Shown: piece by piece, positions 1-11,401 of the stretch | How positions within the stretch are numbered: the stretch's first letter is position 1 | Layout: the number at the start of each line of letters is the position of its first letter | DNA from: Obelidium mucronatum | Taxonomy: Eukaryota > Chytridiomycota > Chytridiomycetes > Chytridiales > Chytriomycetaceae | Assembly (NCBI GenBank): GCA_025765595.1 | Contig: JAIVFH010000032.1 | Span: 186,001-250,000 of the forward strand | Length of the DNA: 64,000 nt | Direction: 5' to 3' | Notes under the pieces: generated by a model | What the model saw: only the letters and a program-made list of their open reading frames with translations | Told to the model about the DNA's origin: nothing | Databases searched by the model: none | Translations under genes and position numbers: made by a program

Positions 1-328
1 GACAAGCGTGTCGGGCGCGATCAGAGTTGAGCAGTCGAGCCACGGATTCAGCTGCTGCAGGACCCTGGCAGACTGTTTTCTTTCATGGTAAGAGACAACA
101 GAGTGTGTGAATTAATAATGTTACCATCGTGTTGTATCCTGCTGCTCCATCGCATGTGGTCTGGTTATCCGTGATCTGGTATGTGTATCGACAGTCCTCA
201 ATCTGATCAAAGTTGGCAGCTGGGATCCGTGGGTTCTTGTGTCCATACGATGCAATATCGAATGCATATGCCGTATAATATGAGGTCAGAGACGTGATGA
301 GGAGGAGTGTCGACACTGATGGCTTCAT
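1..328 (-). CDS. CAP-family secreted protein, N-terminal part only (runs off the left edge)
   Basis: The ATG is at 328-326. It is followed by a hydrophobic signal peptide and then the head seen in the neighbouring CAP proteins: a 'GHKNP' motif, a Cys-Tyr-Thr-Tyr block and a 'NTM' before the first intron. The intron is 73-124 (52 bp, GT-AG). Exon 2 resumes in frame with 'QQLNPWLDC', which aligns with the LysM-like 'LNPWLDCG' of the CAP gene at 53070-54118. The gene then leaves the window, so no CAP domain is visible. By analogy the product is secreted and carries a LysM-like head, a linker and a CAP domain. The first-intron position, directly after an ATG codon, is shared with its paralogues. 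The family assignment is inferred from the head alone. Confidence 0.75.
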
Positions 329-526
329 TTTCAGCCCTCTTGTCTTGTCAACTTTTTCAAACTTTCCCTTATATTATCGTTTTGTTGACGTCATCCACAA
401 AGTTTTTATTGCTTTGAAGGGTTTTTTTATTCATAGACTGTTTATGAGGGAATAATTTTACAGAAGAATGAGGGACTTGAATGAGAGAAAAAAGAAAAAA
501 AAAAAGAGAGAGCGTGTGTCTGAGTG

Positions 527-1724
527 TCAAGCCAAACGAGGTGCATTCGAAAGTCCGTAATTGCAAACAGTTGCTCCAGCTTTAATGGTACTCACACTAC
601 ATCCAATATAGACATAAGGACTCGCAAATCCAACAACGTTTGTGAAATGGCCTGTTAATTTTTTGTATTATTTTGAGGTTCAACATAAAAAAAAAGTATT
701 ACAACCAACCAGCATCAGGATTCGAAGCATCATTCCCAAGCGCCTCATTCGTAACCCACCCATAATAAGCTTCCGAGCAAGACTTTTTACTCAAGTACAA
801 ATTCTGTCCCCACGTTGTTCCAGGTCCTGAATTCGTATGACAATCCCAGCAATTATACGTTGCAGAGTAATCCGCAGACTGTTGCGCGTATGCTGCAAGC
901 GAATTTGACCAGACCAAATCATTCACACCCGGGTTATAATGCTGCCTCGCGTAATTCGCAAGCGTGACACACTCGTAGACCATTCCTGTGCCTGCAACGT
1001 TTGGTGGAGAGTCACTCTGAGCCCGGATTCTACAAGATCCATCCGCGATCGAGCAAGTCGATGGTGGCGGCGGTGGTGGTGGAGGGCAGTCTTGGCACCA
1101 TAAGTCATTCCCACAGTTATCAACAATTTTTTGGCCACACTGATCCGCAGTACAAGTCGTACTTGGAACGCAAGGGCATTCCGGACACGTCAATGGGTTC
1201 CCACAGGTATCTGTAATCGTTGTACCGCATTGTGATTCAGAACAGGTGGTTGTTGAGACGCATACGGGGGATGGTGATGGTGATGGAATCACTACCGCTG
1301 GTGTCGCACTTGCAGAAATACTCGTAGTTTCATTTAAAGCTTTTGTAACCGAAGCAGATTGTGTAGCAGTAGTGCTGTTTCCTCGTGAATCTGCTTTTGT
1401 ATTCGGCTTGTCGCTCACCACAGACACTGGCGTCGGCGGCGCTGACGGAACACACACAAAAACCGGCGGCGTCAACACCTTCTCACAAGAAAGCCATGAA
1501 TTCAACTGCTTAAGCGCGTTGCTTGAAATAGCGTTCGCAGACGCAACGTCTGCACAAGTGACTCCTTCATCCAAAACCGGGTACGTGTATACGCAGTCTT
1601 GAATGTCTTTAAAGTTGGGTTCGGCAAGAAGTGGGTTCCAGTGGCCTTGTGATGCGATACGGAGTGCAGACGCGAGATGCGCTGTTAAGAGGGAGGTTGC
1701 CAGCAACTTTGTGATTTGGCGCAT
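527..1724 (-). CDS. Secreted CAP/SCP (PR-1-like) protein with LysM-like head and two cysteine modules
   Basis: Two exons (1724-710 and 651-527; 58 bp GT-AG intron) encode 379 aa. In order: signal peptide (residues 1-20); a LysM-like segment with Cys-Tyr-Thr-Tyr and 'LNSWLSC'; a Ser/Thr-rich stretch; two copies of a roughly 30-residue module of the form TTCxxxQCGxxIxDxCGNxLxC; a polyproline run; and a C-terminal CAP domain with 'NYARQHYNPGV', 'CHTNSGPGTTWGQNLY' and, in exon 2, 'GHFTNVVGFASPY'. CAP proteins are extracellular and bind lipids or other ligands; the LysM-like part suggests chitin or glycan contact (inference). Unlike its neighbours it has lost the last CAP intron and has a longer tail after 'VCNYGL'. 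It belongs to the same-strand CAP cluster at 1-7.8 kb. Confidence 0.88.
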
Positions 1725-1909
1725 CTCTCTTTTTTTTTTAAGGCTACAAGCTATTTGATGTCAACGGTGGTTAGCAGAAAAGAATAAATGAATAAAGTAT
1801 ATAATAAAATTTATCGAGATGCAATTGTTATTTTTTTACTGATGAACATTAACATTAAAAGGAAAATGCAAGAGATTTTGGAAGGAAAGTGTGCTAGTGT
1901 TTGTATTCT

Positions 1910-2654
1910 TCAACGTCTCTGGGATCTGAATCCAGAAACTGGGGCAGCAGCTGCTGGCGCAGCGCCACCTTGCTGTGGAAGACCAGCAATGGCGGCAGCA
2001 GTGTTTTGTTGAACAGCAGCAGCAATTTGGGACAAGTTACCTCCAGCAGCGGCAGCAGCAGCGTTAGGGTCAACTGGGGCGGCTCCTCCTTGAACTGGTG
2101 CTTGACCGTTTTGTGGGATACCAGCGGTAGCAGCAGCAGTGTTTTGCTGGACAGCAGCGGCGATTTGAGACAAGTTACCTCCAGCAGCAGCCGCGTTAGG
2201 GTCAACTGGGGCGGCTCCTCCTTGAACTGCTGCAACAGGGTGCTTGTCCGTTCTGTGGGATTCCAGCGATAGCGGCAGCAGTGTTCTGTTGCACGGCAGC
2301 AGCAATTTGTGCCAAGTTACCTCCAGCAGCAGCAGCAGCGTTAGGGTCAACTGGAGCGGCTCCACCTTGAACTGGTGCTTGTCCGTTTTGTGGGATACCA
2401 GCGGTAGCAGCGGCAGTGTTTTGTTGGACAGCGGCAGCAATTTGAGCCAAGTTACCTCCGGCTGCGTTTGGGTCTACGGCAACTGGAGCAGCTCCTTGGG
2501 CTGGTGGGGCGGCAGCTACTGGAGCAGCGGCTGGTGCTGGGGCGGCAGCGGCAGCTGGAGCTGGAGCGGCAGCCGCGGCAGGGGCTGGAGCGGCATTGGC
2601 AGCGTAGGTGGCAACAGCGATTGACAGAAGGGAAAGGATACGGAGGACTTGCAT
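1910..2654 (-). CDS. Secreted alanine-rich tandem-repeat protein, frame broken once
   Basis: The ATG at 2654 begins a signal peptide (about 19 residues), followed by an Ala/Pro-rich region. Four repeats of about 42-46 residues follow, each containing 'GGNL[AS]QIAAAVQQNTAAA' and most ending in 'AGIPQNGQAPV'. The frame opens for two repeats and then fails at a CCC run (2238-2240), where neighbouring repeat units show that one fewer base is expected. The other two repeats continue in the next frame to a TGA at 1910-1912. Either the gene is a recent pseudogene or the extra C is an assembly error; the perfect continuation of the repeat favours the latter. I recognise no family. The repeats look amphipathic and Gln/Ala-rich, suggesting a structural or self-associating extracellular protein (inference). 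It sits inside the CAP cluster. Confidence 0.7.
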
Positions 2655-3049
2655 TGTTTTAGTTTGGATATAAGGGTTGAAATCTGCTTCTCTGGGTGGC
2701 CAACACCAATAGTTATATATACACGAAATCGCGAAATTAAAACCAGAATTAAGGTGGTGGGAGAGAACTCATTCAATAATGAATTGTGGAGGTGTTTGTT
2801 GCAATGAATTCATCAAGAACAGGAACAAAAAAAAATTAGTGGCAACTGAATCAATTGAAAGCCTCTGAATTGCATACGGGCATAAAGAAAAAACATTCAT
2901 TACAAAACACAAGGATTGGAATGACTTGATGTGACATGTTATGAGTGAGACACCATGAAAACAAAAACCAATCTATTGAAAACTGAAACATAGGTATCTA
3001 ATCACAAGCACAAGTGCAATCTCAAATATAAAAAAAAGCACAAGTACTT
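2655..3049. other. AT-rich intergenic stretch
   Basis: The stretch holds the upstream region of the Ala-rich repeat gene (start at 2654, minus) and the 3' flank of the next CAP gene (stop at 3050, minus). It has short A runs and no plausible exon, repeat or RNA gene that I can see. Confidence 0.5.
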
Positions 3050-4252
3050 TCAGAGACCGTAGTTACACACCTGAAAAAAAAAACGTGATAGTTCAGCATT
3101 AAACCTGACGCCACTTAAATACCAACCGTTGCGCACACTCCATTGACCTGGGCAGATCCGCATCCCATTGTTGTATACGGAACAGCAAATCCAACAATGT
3201 TGGTGAAATGCCCTGTGAAATAATCAATGCAGTTGGTAAGACAAAATGATTTTACGGCACCGGCAGAAATAATAATAATCAAACCGGCATCAGGATTAAA
3301 CGGATCATTTCCTGCCGCCTCATTCGTCACCCATCCGTCATACGCATCACTGCACGAACAAGGGCCCAAGAACAAGTTCTGTCCCCAAGATGTACCCGGT
3401 CCAGAATTCGTGTGACACTCATTGCACTGGTTCTCGGCGGCAAAATAAGCACTGTCATATGCAAATGCTGCCAGTCTTCCGTCCCATTGGAGATCATGGA
3501 CTCCTGGATTGTAATGTTGACGAGCATAGTTTGTTTGTGCGGTACATTCACTGGCAGGGTCAAGTCCTCGGTAATTCGGTGGAGCATCAGAGTAAGAGTA
3601 GTCTACACATGACCGAAGGGTTCCGTCGTAGTTGCATGGTGGTGGAGGTGGTGGAGGTGGAGGAGGAGGTGGCGGAGATGGCGAGGGAACGGATCCATCA
3701 GAGAGTGTGGCAACTTCAGAAGCAGAAACAGTTGCGGTCGCAGTCGCAGTTGCTGTCGTATACTTCCGGATGATCATTGTTCTAAATCAGAAGGAGTCAG
3801 TTGTATCACAATTTTTTTTCCTCGGTGTTCTTAATTACCCATTGAAGTCGGGTCGGTTGGCACTTCCCGGGTGAGGTATGGCAGCGTGAGTAGTTCCGTT
3901 GAACGCATTTCCCTTCTCATCCTGAATTACTTCTGAAGTGATGCAAACAATGAGGGGTGGCAGCAGCGTGCCCTTGCACACTTTGGGATTCAGTGCAACG
4001 AAGGTAGCGATCGACATTGCATTGGCATCGGCAACTTCCTGACATGTCGCTTTGGAGGTGACCTGTGATGGATTGGGCAGATGTTAATACAGCACAAGTG
4101 GCTGGCGCCCTTACGTTGAACGTATGTTCACAGGCAGCGATTTCTTTCGTCATTGCCACTCCATAGTGACCAGTGATCTTTTTTCCGAGAAACTTTCCAG
4201 CAGCGATCGCTGCCATGGCAACAGCCGCAGCAACAACATGGTGCAGTTGCAT
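3050..4252 (-). CDS. Secreted CAP/SCP protein with LysM-like head
   Basis: Five exons fit splice consensus and keep frame: 4252-4115, 4062-3839, 3781-3285, 3212-3127 and 3070-3050 (321 aa). The start was chosen at 4252, because the signal peptide begins there rather than at an in-frame upstream start. Order: signal peptide; 'GHYG' and Cys-x-Thr-Phe head; LysM-like 'VALNPKVCKGTLLPPLIVC'; Thr/Ala-rich segment with repeated Ala-Thr; a run of Pro; and a CAP domain ('YARQHYNPGVHDLQW', 'CHTNSGPGTSWGQNLF', 'GHFTNIVGFAVPY') ending 'VCNYGL'. It lacks the QCG/NCG cysteine modules of the 527-1724 paralogue. Intron positions match the two genes that follow, so these three arose by tandem duplication. Confidence 0.87.
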
Positions 4253-4465
4253 GTTGCAAACTAAACGGAATTTTTTTTGTTTCCAAATTGCTGTAACCTC
4301 CAACAACCGATGAACATAACAAGTAATCTATGGTCAAATATATTCATGCTGTAAAACGAGATAACCGAAACTGACTACCCGAAAAAAGATAAGACACAAA
4401 GTCTTTCTACAAAAAGAACATACAATAGCAACAAAATAGAACGCGCAGAAACATAGAGATCAACT

Positions 4466-5848
4466 CTATCGGTAAATACCATAGTTGCAAACCTTGAGAG
4501 AATAACTGAAGTCAATGGAAAGCTCCAACAAAATGGGTGAAGAAAAAAAAATCGACAAACCGTGGCACAGACTCCATTCACATTGGCAGAAGCACATCCA
4601 ACGGACTGATATGGTACTTCAAATCCAACAACGTTTTGGAAATGACCTAAAAAAAGGTTTTGAAGGTTTAGAAGTCAAAAAAATCGAAAAGATGGTAAAA
4701 ATAACAGTTACAAACCAGCATCCCGATTAAACGGGTCATTTCCGGCAGCTTCGTTCGTAATCCACCCAAAGTATGCATCTGTGCAAGAGCAAGGGCCCAA
4801 ATACAGATTCTGCCCCCAAGATGTTCCAGGTCCAGAGTTGGTGTGACAGTGAGAGCATTGATTACGCGCACTGTATTCAGCTGAACCGTACGCAGCGCTA
4901 GCAAGTGCGTCATTCCACGTAAGGTCCCATGTGCCAGGGTTATAGTGTTGTCGGGGATAGTTCTGAGTAAATATCGGAATCAGAAAGACGGATCCATTTT
5001 CCAAATCAAATAAATTAACGTACAGTCAATACTAAACACTCCGTTGCAACGTCATATCCAGCCATGTTGGGTGGACTGTCGGATTGAGCATAGTAGGCGC
5101 ATGGACCCAATGTACCATCGTAGTTACATGGTGGAGGTGGAGGTGGTGGAGGTGGTGGTGGACACGCTTCGCAAGTGAGATCGTTTCCACAGTTGTCCTT
5201 AATAACGGTTCCACACTGGTTTTCAGCGCAGGTTGTTGTAGGGACGCAAGGTGCGTCGGTTGGAAGGGCCGCTAGACTCTCCGTCGGCAATGCTACTGTA
5301 GCTGAAGCGGTGGTTCTGGTCGCAGTTGTTGTTGCCGTAGTGTTGCGGCTTGGAAAAGTTCTGTTGTTGGTGATTTAGCACTTTTGCGTCTACAGGACAT
5401 TTGATGACCCACCCATTGAAGATTGGTTTGTTTGAAGAGTTTTCACCTGGCAGTGCGATTTTAACACCGGTTGTTCCATTGAAGGCTTCGTTTTTGTCAA
5501 AGTCTTGAAAAACGGCTGAAGCGATGCAAACTACAACAGGCGGCCAGATCTTGTTCCTGCCGTCTGTGCAATCAACAAAACGGTTTCTGTCATTCATCGC
5601 GGCGAATGCCTTGGTGGACTATTGTCGATAGGGGTAAGCATGTAGACAAGCCAGATTGGTGAGACACTGACCATTGCATTTTGTTTGGCAATCTCATCGC
5701 AAGTAGCTTCAGCAACGATCTGGTAGGTGAACTCGCACTCAGTGGCCTGCTGAGTCATTCCCCGTCCGAGGTGTCCCTTCACATGCCTGCCCAAGTTCTT
5801 TGTTGTTGTCAACGAGGCGAGGCCTAGCAGCAGAACACCAATGAGCAT
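4466..5848 (-). CDS. Secreted CAP/SCP protein with LysM-like head and one cysteine module
   Basis: Six exons: 5848-5672, 5618-5414, 5361-5024, 4962-4716, 4646-4561 and 4492-4466 (359 aa, frame intact across all junctions). The start at 5848 begins a hydrophobic signal peptide. The head has 'GHLGRG' and Cys-x-Phe-Thr-Tyr, followed by a diverged LysM-like region. After 'FNGT' and a Thr-rich linker there is one cysteine module ('CVPTTTCAENQCG...DNCGNDLTC'), a Pro run, and the CAP domain with 'NYPRQHYNPGTWDLTW', 'CHTNSGPGTSWGQNLY' and 'GHFQNVVGFEVPY', ending 'VCNYGIYR'. It has one more CAP intron (4963-5023) than its neighbours. The substrate or ligand is unknown. Confidence 0.87.
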
Positions 5849-5970
5849 TTTGGTGAAAATTTTCAGGATTGAATTTTTCGAGACAAGGCTTGTGAACTCT
5901 TTTGTTGTATCAAACATCTATTCTTCAAACTCGGAAAACAACGGTCTATAATATATGTATCGATGCGTCT

Positions 5971-7170
5971 TTAAAGCCCATAGTTGCAAACCTAAGCGAA
6001 AGAAGAAGTCAGAAAAAAAGAAAAAGTGAAGTTGACATGCAAGTTTACAATCGAGCAGCCTCCTCCAGCCGATGAAGCTCCGCAACCAATCGATCGATAC
6101 GGAATATCAAGTCCCACAACATTGAGAAAGTGTCCTGGTAAACCCATTTGAGTGACACCGAGAAAGAAAAAAACACAATTTGATTCTCACCTTGATCTGG
6201 ATTTGCTGGATCGTTTCCTGCAGCTTCATTTGTAACCCAACCAAAGTAAGCCTCTTGGCATGTACACTGTCCGAGATACAAATTCTGACCCCACGACGTT
6301 CCTGGTCCCGAATTTGTGTGGCATTCGTCACAGCTATTAATGGACGAGAATTCAGCAGAGCCGTACGCGTAATCTGCCAATGTGGCATCCCAGCGCAAAT
6401 CCCATACGCCTGGATTGTACAATTGCCGCGCATAGTTCGCCAAGTAGAGACAGGATGTTACTTCGTCGCCTCCAAAGTTTGGAGGAAAGTCAGATCGAGA
6501 TCTTTCGACGCATGAACCATCATATACATTGCATGGTGCGGGTGGGGGTGGAGGAGGCGGTGGAGGGGGTGGGGCCGATGGATCCGATGTTGTTGCAGAC
6601 GCGGTAGGTAATGCTGTGCCTGCTGAGGCAGTTGCAGTTGACACGGATGTGGAGTTTCGAGCTGGCATGGTTCTAAAGTAAATCAAAGCGAATTTAGAAT
6701 GCTTGCTTATAAAGAGTATCTCTTGGAAATGCACTCACCCATTGAAAGTGGGTCGATTCGCTTTTCCAAGAGAGGGCGCATTTAAACCGCCCAAAATATT
6801 CCCTTGTTGAGTAACTCCGTTCGAATCTTCTGCTACAACAGAAGATACGCAAACAATAGTGCCTTTCGGTAGCACTGTTTTCGGATTCCCACACTGCAGC
6901 CAAGAGTTCATACTTGCGAATAAAGTCATCGTCTGTCAAATGGTTAATACGTTAGCCTCTACGATTCAAGCTGTGCTCTTGTTTCCAAACCATTGCATTG
7001 AAATCGGCTACAGCTTGACAAGTTGATGGGATGTTCACATCGAAAGTAAATTCACACTTTGCCGCATTCTTGGTCATTAATGCGTCATAGTGGCCAGTAA
7101 CGCCTTTGCCAAGTTTCTTTGCATGGACAAGATAGACAGTGGCTACCAATGCCAGCAGATGTAGTTTCAT
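5971..7170 (-). CDS. Secreted CAP/SCP protein with LysM-like head
   Basis: Five exons: 7170-6991, 6932-6739, 6672-6191, 6134-6049 and 5991-5971 (320 aa). The start at 7170 opens a signal peptide. The head has 'GHYD' and Cys-x-Phe-Thr-Phe, then a LysM-like block with 'MNSWLQCGNPKTVLPKGTIV' split by the usual intron after 'NAM'. 'FNGT' leads into a Ser/Thr/Ala-rich linker and a Pro run, with no NCG module. The CAP domain shows 'NYARQLYNPGVWDLRW', 'CHTNSGPGTSWGQNLY' and 'GHFLNVVGLDIPY', and ends 'VCNYGL'. It differs from the 3050-4252 gene mainly in the linker. Confidence 0.87.
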
Positions 7171-7329
7171 TTCTGGGTCGAAAAAAAAATTGTCTTGTTT
7201 GGTTGAGGGGCACACTTACCCAAATTAGCTTTGTATTATTTGGGACTTATATTTAACATAGTCGCTATTTATTTACATTTCCTTCAATTATTCATACATG
7301 ATAACTGACGTAGACTTTCTGATAAATTT

Positions 7330-7790
7330 GATTTTTTTGCTCAATGGTAATCACACCAACATTCCAAGGACCACCGGGGCGTGAAGTTATAGAGCATCCA
7401 AGCTGCGTATATGGACCAGCTATGTATCCAAAATGTGAATCAGGGACTCTCTCGTTGAAGTCTGGAAGTGTCTGTCAGTAGTAAATCGAAAAAAACTGAT
7501 CTCATACAAGCCAATTCTTACATTCATAGCATGGTTATAAAAAGCTAGATTGCCGACATATAATTGATACATTCAAGGCTCTTCGCTCCAGCGGGACCGT
7601 AAAATAGGATTGGCCAACTGACCATTCACACAGCTTCACGTGTTTGACACTATAAACAGCATCTTCAAAAGCCTGGTATTCAAGCGCAATAGACTGCGAA
7701 AGAGCAGCAAGACTTGTTCTTTGAATAGTGTTGATGTATTCGTGAATTCTGTTGTGTAGGTTGAGCGCGTCGGTTGGATTGCTATGGGAT
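7330..7790 (-). pseudogene. Decayed CAP-domain gene
   Basis: On the minus strand, 7785 downward reads 'ALNLHNRIHEYINTIQ...LEYQAFEDAVYSV', which aligns with 'ALDMHNRIRSYVNSVR...LESQAYADAVYSV' of the CAP gene at 36060-37731. Later pieces in other frames match too: 'YGPAGAKSLE', then after a recognisable GT-AG intron (ending near 7475) 'DFNERVPDSHFGYIAGPYTQ' against 'YFNNGVTNSHFGFMVGGFSQ', then 'LGCS'. At least two frame changes separate the pieces, and no signal peptide, LysM-like head or convincing ATG lies upstream. It is therefore a relic of the 36 kb CAP subtype rather than of its neighbours. Given the indels seen elsewhere, some breaks could be assembly errors, but the missing 5' half cannot. 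Confidence 0.7.
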
Positions 7791-8681
7791 AATGATTGGA
7801 AAGATCAATAATGTTGTTCTGGTGGCTGTAGTGGAAGACTGGATTCCGGCCCAAATACTTGGTGGCATACTTGAGTGCGCCCCGATAGTCGGTTAGCAAC
7901 AAGAGGTGTCGAGTCTCGCGAACCTTGGGACTTACGTAAAAACTGTCTTTTTAACTCTTTAAAGCCTTATATTTTATTGCGGCTGTTTGATCAAGATAGA
8001 CAACCAAACCTTATAGCTTTAATTGAGAATTTTGAAACTGGCCGCATTTGCGGTTTGGAAAGCGACAACGGATTCGGTCCAATGGTTGGATATTATATAA
8101 GCAGGGCGTTTTTGTCTGCCAAGAAATACAGGTGGAGCAATCGTGAGTCACGTATCAATTATTGCCGTTTTGCTCATTGCCAGAGACTCTTGAAGGTATC
8201 GGCGACTGGGTTTAAAACTGAACATCTTGCACAGAGTCAAGTGGCGCTCTTAAGCCGTTTTGCCACTTGTTTCAAATTGGTTCAAGATTAAAGGCTTGAC
8301 CAGTGGCAGGGTGGCAAAACGCCCTCTTCGCCTACCCACTGCGAATTACAAAACGTTTCCAGCCCTTCTGTGTTCAGCCTAACCGCAGAGAGACTATGGC
8401 GCAGACGATGCTTGTCACAATGAACTATTCCTCTTGCCTTGCACAGATGTGTCTGCAGAAGTGTGGCCCAATTTAAGACCGCATCCACCTACGAGCAACT
8501 CGAGCAAGTCAGACGCCGCAATTGCCGGCCCACAAAGTAGAGTGCTGAAATAGCGCCCCCGCAGAGGGCCAGCAGCAGAGTGGCGCGCAATGGATTCCAA
8601 AAACGATTTAATCACGTGGCGACAAGCCCAATTAGAAACGCATAAAAAGAGCGTGTCTCCCTCCCTGAACATCATCTCCCA
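7791..8681. other. Intergenic region upstream of the OPT transporter gene
   Basis: It contains the remainder of the decayed CAP locus and the promoter region of the OPT gene (start 8682). A 138-codon open frame at 7875-8291 on the plus strand has no recognisable domain or signal, and I do not call it. No repeat or RNA gene was seen. Confidence 0.45.
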
Positions 8682-11376
8682 ATGACCACTGCTGAAGAAC
8701 TGGTTGCTGACAAGGCGCAGAAGGTGCACGACCTGGTCGAGGCTCACCCCGAGTACGACGATGACACTGAAGTCGGTGACATCAATGATGTTGAAGAGAG
8801 AATGTGAGTGACTCAGCGATACCCTTATCTGACCCACCCCTCGTGGGTCCAACTCTTATCCATCGACGAGCCGCATGTTCTAACTGCTGTTCTAGCAACT
8901 TCATTGTGCCTCAAACCGATGACCCGAGCACTCCAGCATTCACAGTCAGATCTGTTGTTCTCGGAACAATCTTCTGTGTTTTACTCTCCTTCATCAACAC
9001 TCTATTGACATTCAGATCCAATGCTTTCGCGATTGGTGCCAATATCGCCGTTATCTTGGCTTATCCTATTGGTCTTGCGTGGGCGGCCCTCTTGCCCAAA
9101 GGAAACATCATCAACCCTGGACCTTTCACCATGAAAGAACATGTTCTCATCTTTGTTATGGCTTCATGCACTGGTCTTCCTTACGGTCTCGACAACGTTG
9201 TTGTTCAAGCCATGCCTCAACTCATGGGCAATGAAAGCATCACCTTTATTCAGTCATGGGCTTTCGTTTTTGTCACCCAGTTTATTGGTTACGGAATGTC
9301 CGGTCTTTGCCGTCGGTTCCTTGTCAAGCCAACCGCAATGTGGTGGCCAGGGTCCTTGACGACTATTGCCCTCATGTCTTCGTTCCACAAGGTTGAGACC
9401 GGTGATGCTGCTGGAAACAGATTCAAGCTCTCTCGTTTCACTGTATTTTGGATTGCATTTGGCTGCATGTTCACGTACGCGTGGCTCCCAGAATACTTTG
9501 CCCCAGGTCTTCAGGCTGTCTCAATCATGTGCTTGATTGCTGGTTCTGGAAAGAGCAACCCAGCTGGTGTTATGACTAAGTTCAATGCTATTGCGGGGTC
9601 TACCTCCAACGGTGTTGGACTTTTGGGAATGGCTTTCGATTGGGCTTACATTGGTGAGTATTTAAATTGACCAATCCGGGAACCTTTCCTTAATTATTGT
9701 TCATAATAGGCTCCACGTACTTGACTTCTCCATTCTGGGCGTCTGCGGTATACCTTTTGGGAAATATCTTCTTCTCATGGATCTTGACTCCAATCTTCTA
9801 TGCTCAAGATATCTGGGGAATCAACGCCAAGATTTCTGAAGACGATGTGACACACAACCCATTCCTCAACTCTGCGCACTTGTTTGTTGGAAACCCAGAC
9901 TCGGTTTCGCACGAACAGGGCTCACGTGTGCGACCCACTTTCTTCTACAACGTTTCAGACAACTACAACTTGAACTTGACTGCGTACAATGATGTTGCCC
10001 CTGTTTATATTACCGGTTTCTTTGCTATTTGTTATGGAACCTCCTTCCTTGCGATTACCGCTTCCCTTGCTCATGTCTTTGTGTGGTATGGAAAGGACAT
10101 TTACCGCCAAACCATGAACGCCTTCAGACAAGTTCGTGATGAAGTAGACGCTCAAGACAAACACGTCAAAATGATGGAAGCATACCCAGATATCCCCGAC
10201 TGGGCTTACCTCGCCTTCCTGGGAGTCATCACCATTGCGGCTGTTGCCGTATCCCTTTGGACTCCATACAATATGCCGTGGTGGGCTATCTTCTTCAACC
10301 TGTTGCTCTGTGCCATCTTCATCGTTCCATTCGGAATTATTCAAGCAATCAGTGGTTTCGGTCTTGGTCTCAACGTATTGACGGAATTCGTTATTGGATT
10401 GATGATTCCTGGTCAAACTGTTGCTGTTATGGCATTCAAGTCTTGGGGAACCAACAACTTGATTCAAGCTTTGGCACTAACTCAGGACTTGAAGCTCGGT
10501 CAGTATCTCCACATTCCCCCATATGCGATGGTGTTTGCTCAATTTTGGGGGACTTTTGTGAACTCCATTGTTGCTACCGCTGTTGCTTACTTTATGATGT
10601 TCAACTCTGGCAATCTTTTGGAGCAGCCAGAATGGCAATACTACAACTACCAAATCTTCTACTCTGCCGGAGGTATTTGGGGAGCTATTGGGCCTCAACG
10701 ATTCTTTGGTATTGGATCCCTTTACGAAGGACTCCTTTGGTGCTTCTTGATTGGTGCCATCACTCCACTTTTGCCATGGTTGGGAAACAAGTACGTGGTC
10801 AAGTCAAAGTACTGGCACTACATCAACTTCCCACTCATCTACAGCATGTGGGGACCAGGAGGATACCAGAGTTTGTACACTCTTCCATTCATCATTGCAT
10901 ACTTTGGACAAGTCTACATGTTCAGACACCAGAAAGAGTTCTACCAAAAGTACATGTACGTTATTGGTGTCGCATTTGACGCGTCTTCCGCGCTTGCAAT
11001 CACATTTATTTCTGTTCTGGGAATTTACGGATACTCTTTCACTACTCGATGGGCGTTGAACCCAAACACTGACGTTCTCCCCAACGTGGATTACTACTGC
11101 TGGCCAGGAGCTGACTATATGGACTTCAACTGCGATTACTACACTGCCCAGGGGTTGAACCAGACAGCAGAAGGCAAGGACTGCCCAATGGCCATCAGCA
11201 TTGAGTTTATGACAGTGAATCTATGGAATAAATATTTAAAGAACGATTCTTTCCAATTATTGGTTTGGAATATTACGAATCTAACATTGCAGCGGAGCGA
11301 ACTTCCAAAGAAATGCGAGAATATTATAACCTTTCTTCAAAAAGGGAAATGTATTTATTCTAATAACAAGATCTAA
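8682..11376 (+). CDS. Oligopeptide transporter, OPT family
   Basis: Three exons: 8682-8803, 8896-9653 and 9710-11376 (848 aa). OPT proteins are proton-coupled plasma-membrane carriers of small peptides or glutathione-like compounds. The family signature 'NPGPFTMKEH' is present near residue 150, followed by many hydrophobic segments, 'SPFWASAVYLLGNIFFSW', 'GLMIPGQTVAVMAFK', the 'YLHIPPYAMVFAQFWGT' region and an aromatic-rich C-terminus. The acidic N-terminus before the first membrane span is typical of fungal members. Near the end, 11213-11290 has a GTGAAT donor, a CTAAC branch site and a CAG acceptor; it is 78 bp and in frame without a stop, so it may be a retained or optional intron that changes the C-terminal tail. 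Confidence 0.93.
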
Positions 11377-11401
11377 TGAAACTGCTTCATGAAAAGAACA
11401 G

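Noticed and set aside
369..566. 65-codon minus-strand ORF between two CAP genes
   Set aside because: It overlaps the last exon of the 527-1724 CAP gene in another frame and is otherwise low-complexity.
7875..8291. 138-codon plus-strand ORF before the OPT gene
   Set aside because: No domain, signal or paralogue; its first part overlaps the decayed CAP locus on the other strand.
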